Positions 7,202 through 12,486 of a stretch of 12,486 nucleotides of DNA are shown here, piece after piece. Origin of the DNA: Maribacter sp. (GTDB lineage: Bacteria; Bacteroidota; Bacteroidia; Flavobacteriales; Flavobacteriaceae); assembly GCA_003232155.1 (NCBI GenBank), contig QILY01000291.1, positions 1-12,486 on the forward strand, written 5' to 3'. Position numbers and translations under genes: made by a program. The notes beneath the pieces were generated by a model. It saw only the letters and a list, made by a program, of their open reading frames with translations. It ran no database searches and had not been told where the DNA came from. Positions within the stretch are counted from its first letter, which is position 1. Every line of letters begins with the position of its first letter.

Positions 7202-7222
7202 AGGGAAATTTGTCGTGCACCC
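7202..7222. repeat. Right terminal inverted repeat of the MITE
   Basis: Perfect reverse complement of 6993-7013, followed directly by the second CAATCGCA. Confidence 0.9.
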
Positions 7223-7230
7223 CAATCGCA
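7223..7230. repeat. Right copy of 8-bp target-site duplication
   Basis: CAATCGCA, identical to 6985-6992. Removing one copy plus the element gives a smooth pre-insertion site in the intergenic sequence. Confidence 0.85.
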
Positions 7231-7298
7231 ACATTATCTCTCCAAAGGTTACTACTTTTTTCATTTGATTAAAACAAAGAAGAAATCAGAAACAACAC

Positions 7299-7634
7299 CT
7301 ATTTTTTCAATTCAAGTTTCTCTTCAAAATAATTACAAAAATCTTTCATGGTTGCTGTCATCTTTTCATCATGGGTGGCTTTCATAAAAGTATCAGAAAG
7401 TGAAACCAGGGTTTGATGAAAGAAAATTTTCATTTCATCAACGGGCATATCTTTCGTCCATAAATCAATTTTCAAAGATTCTTTTTTCTTACTATCCCAA
7501 ACCGATAACAGCATGGCTTTTGCCTCTTCATTATCGATCCCGCCATCTTGGGCAGACCAATTTAGTTTTTCAGGAACCCGATTTTCATCTAATCCAACAA
7601 TCAATTTAATTTCTGAAGTGTGCAATTTTGTCAT
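7299..7634 (-). CDS. gldC: Gliding motility protein GldC
   Basis: A 111-residue protein with no signal peptide or membrane segment. Its N-terminus, MTKLHTSEIKLIVGLDENRVPEKLNWSAQDGG split across about residues 1-32, and the later KIDLWTKDMPVDEMKIFFHQTL (about 55-76) and DEKMTATMKDFC (about 89-100) are features I recognise as GldC. In Flavobacterium johnsoniae GldC assists gliding and is encoded next to GldB; its biochemical role is not established. The ATG at 7634 lies only 3 nt after the gldB stop, so the pair is one transcription unit. Its end faces the MITE-containing gap. Confidence 0.92.
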   Translation of the reverse strand: MTKLHTSEIKLIVGLDENRVPEKLNWSAQDGGIDNEEAKAMLLSVWDSKKKESLKIDLWTKDMPVDEMKIFFHQTLVSLSDTFMKATHDEKMTATMKDFCNYFEEKLELKK

Positions 7635-7637
7635 ATT

Positions 7638-8600
7638 CTACTTCTTGGGTTTGTAATTTGATTTCTTTAAGATTTCTTCTGCCGGTATATTGAAAAGTTG
7701 CTCAAGGGATATTTCATTCCTATCCATAAAAGCCTTAACAATTTGCCAACCCATATATTGACCTATACGGCCTGGTGATTCATTGTCAAGTTCTAAGCCA
7801 AATTTAGAGAAAGGTGCTGGCTCCAAAAACCGTTGTGCCAATTTTGTATCTGTACTATATAAATGCTCTTGCTCAATAAAATTTCGCCAAATAGGATCTT
7901 CATTAACCTCAGCCCAAGCCAACTGCTTTTCAGTATATCCAATTTTTATATCATCATCAACATTGGGCATTAATTTATCTTTTAGATATAACTTTTTACC
8001 ATAATGTATGATTTGACCTAAAAAAGAACGATCTCTTAACTGTTGCACTTTAGTATTGACGAACTCGTCTGCAACATCACTCGCCATAAATTTCTTATCT
8101 AAGCCCAAAGCAATGTAATTGGATATGTCTTTGTAAAAATGGTGTTCAGGCCCTAAATAATTATCTAAACCTATAAGCAATAGAGTATCAGCTAAAATCA
8201 CACGATTTCTGTAATCAACATAAGAAGTAACCGTAACTACCTTTGGTGTTTTAGTTTCTGGAAAATAATACGCTATGTGCTGAAACAAAGATTTCAACTC
8301 CTCGGCCTCATCAGCAAATACGGGAAAGGTTTTTTTAACTTCAGTAAACAGTTCAATCTGAATGGTGTCTTGAAGTTGTTTCACCCAAACACTATCTGCA
8401 TATTGTGCAGGAAAAAGATAGGGATATGTTTTTTTTAATAAAGGAATGTCAGCTACTTTAGCATTAGAATATGCTTCATCAAACCTAGATACTTTTAAAT
8501 CAACATTGATTTTAGCAATTTCTTCAGCAACCTTATCAGTGTTATTACACGAATAAACGATAGATAAAATTAATAAAGCAATAAAAACTGGTCTTTTCAT
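7638..8600 (-). CDS. gldB: Gliding motility lipoprotein GldB
   Basis: A lipoprotein required for gliding in F. johnsoniae, anchored in the cell envelope. From the ATG at 8600 there are 320 residues starting MKRPVF, with a hydrophobic signal sequence ending VYS-C and the lipidated Cys at residue 18. The acceptable but not ideal lipobox (Tyr at -2) is followed by NN. Family features include the stretch VDLKVSRFDEAY after the signal, YPYLFP, and GRIGQYMGWQIVKAFM near the C-terminus. The frame also contains an ATG at 8621 that would add seven residues (MYRKLLY); I chose 8600 because it gives a typical short lipoprotein signal peptide, but 8621 is possible. gldC follows after 3 nt, and nadE is divergent. 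Confidence 0.92.
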   Translation of the reverse strand: MKRPVFIALLILSIVYSCNNTDKVAEEIAKINVDLKVSRFDEAYSNAKVADIPLLKKTYPYLFPAQYADSVWVKQLQDTIQIELFTEVKKTFPVFADEAEELKSLFQHIAYYFPETKTPKVVTVTSYVDYRNRVILADTLLLIGLDNYLGPEHHFYKDISNYIALGLDKKFMASDVADEFVNTKVQQLRDRSFLGQIIHYGKKLYLKDKLMPNVDDDIKIGYTEKQLAWAEVNEDPIWRNFIEQEHLYSTDTKLAQRFLEPAPFSKFGLELDNESPGRIGQYMGWQIVKAFMDRNEISLEQLFNIPAEEILKKSNYKPKK

Positions 8601-8656
8601 ATAAAGTAATTTCCGATACATTTTAATATTAAATCGCTTCGTTCTATTTTTATAGG

Positions 8657-8664
8657 CAAAGTTA
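8657..8664 (-). promoter_or_regulatory. Possible -7 element of the gldBC promoter
   Basis: The minus strand reads TAACTTTG, matching TAnnTTTG, about 35-55 nt before the gldB starts in the short gap between gldB and nadE. A TTTG further upstream is spaced about 27 nt away, longer than the usual -33 spacing, so support is moderate. Confidence 0.35.
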
Positions 8665-8688
8665 AACGTTTTAATAATTCTCTCTTCT

Positions 8689-9477
8689 ATGCAAACTGAA
8701 AAAGTAATAGATTACATTATAAATTGGCTAAAAGATTATGCAACCAATGCTAAAATAAAAGGATTCACCATTGGAATTTCAGGCGGAATCGACTCAGCAG
8801 TAACATCTACCTTGTGCGCTATGACAGGCTTAGATCTTTTATGTCTTGAAATGCCTATACACCAAGCAGAAAGTCAAGTAAGCAGGGCATCCAAACATAT
8901 TGATTGGCTTATAAAAAATTATGATGCCGTTCAACAGCAACCTGTAAACCTTACACCTGTTTTTGATAGTTTTGTTTCAGTACTGCCCGAAGTCGCCAAT
9001 GAAGAAGAACGTTTTATGTCTTTGGCCAATACCCGAGCTCGATTGCGAATGACCACTTTATATTATTTCGCGGCATTAAAAGGTTATTTAGTAGCTGGCA
9101 CAGGAAATAAGGTTGAAGATTTTGGGGTTGGTTTTTATACTAAATACGGTGATGGCGGGGTTGATCTAAGTCCCATTGCCGATTTATTAAAGACCCAGGT
9201 TTATGAAATTGCCCAATTTTTAGGGATAAGCCATGAAATTATTCAAGCCGCCCCAACTGATGGCCTTTGGGGAGATGACAGAACAGATGAAGATCAAATT
9301 GGTGCCTCTTACCCTGAATTGGAATGGGCAATGCAAATGAAAGAGGAAGGAAAAACAGCAGTCAATTTTAAAGGCAGAGAAAAAGAGGTGTTCAATATCT
9401 ATACCAGATTCAACTCTGCAAATCAACATAAAATGCTGCCCATACCTGTTTGTAAGATTCCTGCCAGCCTATTATAA
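8689..9477 (+). CDS. nadE: NH3-dependent NAD+ synthetase
   Basis: Converts deamido-NAD to NAD with ATP and ammonia, the last step of NAD synthesis, in the cytoplasm. The 262-residue product has the ATP-pyrophosphatase P-loop S31-GGIDS-36, NTRARLR at 114-120, GTGNKVEDFGVGF (137-149) and YGDGG before DLSPIADLLK (159-168), and TDGLWGD at 190-196. There is no N-terminal nitrilase/glutaminase domain, so it should use free ammonia or a partner rather than glutamine. The ATG at 8689 gives MQTEKVIDYI, standard for relatives. It is divergent from gldB with 88 nt or less between starts. A 182-nt gap follows before the response regulator gene, and I see no feature in it that I can support. Confidence 0.95.
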   Translation: MQTEKVIDYIINWLKDYATNAKIKGFTIGISGGIDSAVTSTLCAMTGLDLLCLEMPIHQAESQVSRASKHIDWLIKNYDAVQQQPVNLTPVFDSFVSVLPEVANEEERFMSLANTRARLRMTTLYYFAALKGYLVAGTGNKVEDFGVGFYTKYGDGGVDLSPIADLLKTQVYEIAQFLGISHEIIQAAPTDGLWGDDRTDEDQIGASYPELEWAMQMKEEGKTAVNFKGREKEVFNIYTRFNSANQHKMLPIPVCKIPASLL

Positions 9478-9659
9478 AGCATTAATTTAGCACTTTAACC
9501 TAAAAATTTGTAATCTAGTCGAATATTATTTCAAAAAGCATTCTATTTCCAGAAAAAATATAATTTTGGTCGATGAAATACATAATTAAGCCTTACATTG
9601 CATGTCAGTCTTTATAGACATTTCAATATAATGTTTTATTATAGAAAAAATAAGCGACA

Positions 9660-10289
9660 ATGATTAAAGTTTTAATTGCTGACAATCACCCAATAATAAG
9701 AATGGGCGTAAAGAATGTTTTAGAGACCGCTACTGGTTTTAAAGTAGTTGGTGATGTTTCTACAACAACGGAACTATTTGAAAAAATAGACAAAGCTGCT
9801 CCAGATGTAGTAATGTTAGAAATGGATATTCCTGAAATAAACGGAATAGCTACATTACGAAGAATGAAAAAAGAATATCCTGATGTTAAAGTACTTATGT
9901 ACAGTGGGCAATCAGAAGATGTTTATGCATTGAGTACCATAAGAGCAGGTGCTTTTGGTTATTTATCAAAATCTTCAGATATTGATTATATCATATCGGC
10001 GGTAAGAAAGATAAGTGAAGGCAACATGTTCATCACCAATGAACTTGCACAAAGATTGGCTTTTGATGAAGGCACTCAAAAACCAAGAAGGTTCTTCAGA
10101 AAACTTTCTACAAGAGAAGTTGAAGTCTTAAAATTATTGGCTAGTGGAAAACGTAATAAAGATGTTGCCGAAAGTCTTGATCTTAATGAAAAAACAGTAA
10201 GTACCTATAAAGCTCGTTTAATGAAAAAATTAAATGTAGATAATATGATAGACTTATTTCAACAAGCAAAAGCATTGGAATTATACTAA
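9660..10289 (+). CDS. Orphan NarL/FixJ-type response regulator with Glu at the phospho-acceptor site
   Basis: A 209-residue two-domain regulator: receiver at about 1-120 and LuxR-type helix-turn-helix at about 147-205 (LSTREVEVLKLLASG, then LNEKTVSTYKARLMKKL). The receiver aligns without gaps to E. coli NarL from its DDHP motif to the phospho-Asp; by that alignment the acceptor position is E54 (VVMLEMDIP), and the second acidic residue of the pocket is N9 (ADNHP). S82 and K104, the switch serine and lysine, are kept. Glu here often mimics phosphorylation, so the protein may be active without a kinase. No histidine kinase gene is next to it. It ends at a strong terminator and converges with dnaG. 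The target genes are unknown. Confidence 0.9.
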   Translation: MIKVLIADNHPIIRMGVKNVLETATGFKVVGDVSTTTELFEKIDKAAPDVVMLEMDIPEINGIATLRRMKKEYPDVKVLMYSGQSEDVYALSTIRAGAFGYLSKSSDIDYIISAVRKISEGNMFITNELAQRLAFDEGTQKPRRFFRKLSTREVEVLKLLASGKRNKDVAESLDLNEKTVSTYKARLMKKLNVDNMIDLFQQAKALELY

Positions 10290-10303
10290 TTTTCAACTTA
10301 CTT

Positions 10304-10348
10304 ATAAACAAAAAAACCCTAGTCTTTGACTAGGGTTTTTTTGTTTAT
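10304..10348. terminator. Strong bidirectional intrinsic terminator
   Basis: A perfect 21-bp stem (10304-10324 with 10328-10348) closed by a TTT loop. Its core is CCCTAGTC/GACTAGGG and it is flanked by an A-run and a T-run, so it can work in both directions. It starts 15 nt after the stop of the response regulator gene and also lies downstream of dnaG, whose stop is 170 nt further on. Confidence 0.9.
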
Positions 10349-10518
10349 TCAGATAGAGTCAAAATTCAATAATTTTATTAGAAAAAATTACAAAAAATGT
10401 CTTTAATTTCTAGCGCTATAGGGTTCCTTATTGGATTAAAGTATTCTTAATATTCTTAAAAATAGGCTTACTCATGAAAGTGCCTAGCTAAAAGCTCTAT
10501 ATTATAATTGACCTACCA

Positions 10519-12486
10519 TTAAGACAACACCCTATTCAACTTTTTATTCAACAAATTGTTCAGCTGTAGATAATTCATAATCTCTTCTAAGGTTTCTTTA
10601 TTACCCTCTTGGTTATCTTTTGTATTGTCTTGTAATTTCAACATTCTTTTTTTGATTAAAAAACACCGAAGCGTTAAAATGGTCTCGCTTACCAATTGCG
10701 CTATTACTGTTTTTTTTTCTTTAGGATAAATATCTTTACGTGCCCAATCATGCAATACGTACTTTTCTTCTTCCATAAGAATAGATGAAATTTCAGAAAC
10801 CATTGCTTGATCTAAATGAGAAAGAAATGTGTTTACTGAAAAATTATCTTTTTCATTAAGTTCAGCTATCAATTTAATATAAATGCTTCTGAACTGTTCA
10901 TTAGTTAATTCAATTTCATCTTCTTGAAGATCTAAGTATATTTTTTCATATACTTTGATTTTAGAAGACTCAGGCTCTAAAATCAAATCCCCCTCTTCAT
11001 TTTCTTTTAAGACCAAATCTTCAAACTCTTGTTGTTCATCACCATAAAGCAAGAGTATTTCAATAATTTTTCGCTCTAACTCATATTGCACATCTACTTT
11101 TTCGACTGTTGCAGTTTCGTTCTTAACTACATCAAAAGCTTTTTGCTCTTGTTTTACAGCTTTAGATGCGTCTGTTTGTTTCTTTTTGCCAATCTGCGCC
11201 AAGGTACTGAAAAGCACTTCTTCAGAAACGTTCATGATACGGGCGCATTCTTGAATATAGATTTCACGCTTAATCGGATCAGGAATTTTAGATATGCTGT
11301 TCACAATATTGCGAACTGTATCCGCTCTTTTAATAGGGTCATCGGCAGCTTCTTCAGCCAGTAAATTTGCCTTGAATTGAATAAAATCTTTTGAATTTTC
11401 TTTAAGGTACAACCGAACTTCTTCAAGGTCATTATTTTTTGAAAAACTATCAGGGTCTTCCCCTTCAGGAAAAGTGCATACTTTGACATTCATGCCCTGT
11501 TCCAAAATCAAATCAATTCCTCGTAATGATGCTCTCAAACCAGCTGCATCACCATCAAATAAGACCGTAATATTTTTTGTCAATCTATTGACTAATCGAA
11601 TTTGTTCAGGGGTCAATGCTGTACCACTTGAAGCTACCACATTTTGAATACCTCTTTGATAAAATTGAATGACATCGGTATACCCCTCAACCAAATAACA
11701 GTTATCTTCTTTTGCAATGACCTGTTTCGCATAGTAGATTCCATAAAGTACTTTGCTTTTATGGTAAATATCGCTTTCTGGAGAATTTAAGTATTTAGCG
11801 GCCTTTTTATCATTGGTCAGAATTCGCCCTCCAAATCCTAATACACGTCCACTCATTGAATGAATAGGAAACATTACCCTAGCTTTGAACCTATCAAATT
11901 TTCTTGAATTTGCAGGGTTAGCCGTATCTTCTTTGACAATAGTTAATCCTGTTTTTTCCAAGTAATCAAGTTGATACCCTTTATCTAAGGCAGCCATTGT
12001 AAAGCCATCCCATTGATTTAAACAATACCCTAAATTGAATTTTCTGATAGTCTCATCAGTAAAGCCGCGTTCTTTAAAATAGGTCATTCCAATCGCTTTT
12101 CCCAGTTCAGTTGCCTGTAACATTTCTGAAAAGTATTTTTGGGCAAATTCAGAGACCAAATACATACTCTCGCGCTCATTGGCTTCTTCTTTCTGTTCGT
12201 CGGTACGTTCGGTTTCCTCTATTTCAATATTATATTTTTTAGCAAGATACTTTATAGCTTCAGGATAGGTGAAATGTTCGTGTTCCATTAAAAAAGCTAC
12301 TATATTACCACCTTTACCACTACTAAAATCTTTCCATATCTGTTTTACGGGCGATACCATAAAACTGGGCGAACGTTCATCAGTAAACGGGCTCAGTCCC
12401 TTAAAATTAGAACCTGATTTTTTCAATTGCACAAAATCACCGATAACTTCCTCTAAACGAGCGGTCTCATATACTTGGTCTATGGT
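10519..12486 (-). CDS. dnaG: DNA primase DnaG (start cut off by window edge), zinc ligands absent
   Basis: Makes RNA primers at the replication fork with the DnaB helicase. Some 655 residues are visible, beginning TIDQVYETARLEEVIGDF at the edge; only about five residues and the start codon should lie outside. The GTG at 12432 is internal. The N-terminal domain aligns with the CHC2 zinc-binding domain, but the four ligand positions read S32, T35, D53 and S56 instead of Cys/His/Cys/Cys. The polymerase core includes RFKARVMFPI at about 199-208, TOPRIM motif EGYTDV at 267-272, DGD at 311-313 and DPD at 344-346. The charged C-terminal region from about 440 should bind DnaB. It converges with the response regulator gene. 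Confidence 0.95.
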   Translation of the reverse strand, partial: TIDQVYETARLEEVIGDFVQLKKSGSNFKGLSPFTDERSPSFMVSPVKQIWKDFSSGKGGNIVAFLMEHEHFTYPEAIKYLAKKYNIEIEETERTDEQKEEANERESMYLVSEFAQKYFSEMLQATELGKAIGMTYFKERGFTDETIRKFNLGYCLNQWDGFTMAALDKGYQLDYLEKTGLTIVKEDTANPANSRKFDRFKARVMFPIHSMSGRVLGFGGRILTNDKKAAKYLNSPESDIYHKSKVLYGIYYAKQVIAKEDNCYLVEGYTDVIQFYQRGIQNVVASSGTALTPEQIRLVNRLTKNITVLFDGDAAGLRASLRGIDLILEQGMNVKVCTFPEGEDPDSFSKNNDLEEVRLYLKENSKDFIQFKANLLAEEAADDPIKRADTVRNIVNSISKIPDPIKREIYIQECARIMNVSEEVLFSTLAQIGKKKQTDASKAVKQEQKAFDVVKNETATVEKVDVQYELERKIIEILLLYGDEQQEFEDLVLKENEEGDLILEPESSKIKVYEKIYLDLQEDEIELTNEQFRSIYIKLIAELNEKDNFSVNTFLSHLDQAMVSEISSILMEEEKYVLHDWARKDIYPKEKKTVIAQLVSETILTLRCFLIKKRMLKLQDNTKDNQEGNKETLEEIMNYLQLNNLLNKKLNRVLS

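Larger units (their letters stand above)
6993..7222. mobile_element. MITE-like non-autonomous element, 230 bp
   Basis: The ends are perfect 21-bp inverted repeats: 6993-7013 starts GGGTGCACGACA and 7202-7222 ends TGTCGTGCACCC. The element is flanked by identical 8-bp direct repeats CAATCGCA, the signature of transposition. No transposase gene fits in 230 bp, so it would need to be moved in trans. The interior holds further hairpins: CTAAATCT/AGATTTAG (7012-7019/7023-7030), CCCTCCC/GGGAGGG (7063-7069/7075-7081), CTAGC/GCTAG (7094-7098/7103-7107), CCCTCC/GGAGGG (7116-7121/7126-7131) and a C-run/G-run pair at 7153-7163. The middle is much richer in GC than the neighbouring genes. It sits between two convergent genes, where insertion would do little harm. 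The parent IS family is not known to me; 8-bp duplications occur in several, such as ISL3 and IS256. Confidence 0.85.
6850..7298. other. Gene-free gap between convergent yihA and gldC
   Basis: No coding sequence is supported here. Positions 6850-6984 are AT-rich and hold two adjacent small inverted repeats at 6894-6917. Positions 6985-7230 hold the MITE-like element with its flanking 8-bp duplications. Positions 7231-7298 are AT-rich with nothing recognised. A 72-codon open frame at 6879-7097 crosses the left boundary of the element and resembles no family I know, so it is taken as chance. Confidence 0.7.

Noticed and set aside
10519..12432. DnaG starting at the GTG at 12432
   Set aside because: The frame is open to the window edge and encodes the conserved ETARLEEVIGDF stretch upstream, so the true start is outside.
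1..12486. A new defence, secretion or biosynthetic system, CRISPR array, tRNA or rRNA
   Set aside because: All substantial genes belong to known core families; no regular spaced repeats, tRNA-like folds or rRNA sequence were seen.

Overview
The window looks like chromosomal DNA from a gliding member of the Flavobacteriia (phylum Bacteroidota). The reasons are: adjacent gldB and gldC genes; a division/cell-wall (dcw) cluster in the order mraZ, rsmH, ftsL-like, PASTA-type penicillin-binding protein, murE; -7 promoter elements of the TAnnTTTG type; AT-rich coding sequence; and a DnaG primase with the zinc ligands replaced. A marine relative of Zobellia or Maribacter is plausible, but that is a guess from protein resemblance.

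Layout. Positions 1-5114 (minus strand) hold the start of the dcw operon, read right to left: mraZ, rsmH (broken), an ftsL-like gene, a PASTA penicillin-binding protein and murE, which runs off the left edge. Genes mostly overlap or abut, except for a 63-nt gap after rsmH that contains a GC-rich palindrome. Positions 5115-5385 are a divergent promoter region with a four-copy TGG repeat array that looks like MraZ operator boxes. Then come an alpha/beta hydrolase and the ribosome-biogenesis GTPase gene yihA/engB (plus strand). Positions 6850-7298 are a gene-free gap between convergent genes. It contains a 230-bp MITE-like element with 21-bp perfect terminal inverted repeats and an 8-bp target duplication. 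Next are gldC and gldB (minus, one operon), divergent nadE, an orphan NarL-type response regulator ending at a strong terminator, and convergent dnaG, which runs off the right edge a few codons short of its start.

How the genes work together. MraZ, RsmH, the FtsL-like protein, the penicillin-binding protein and MurE serve septal peptidoglycan synthesis, and the DNPR motif of MurE suggests diaminopimelate peptidoglycan. GldB and GldC serve gliding motility. YihA, NadE and DnaG are housekeeping.

The points most worth a second look are the MITE, the MraZ boxes, two deletion-like lesions about 350 bp apart in rsmH and the ftsL-like gene (real decay or sequence error), a response regulator with Glu at the phospho-acceptor position, and the zinc-less primase. 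I found no sign of a new multi-gene system; apart from the MITE this is a conserved core region.
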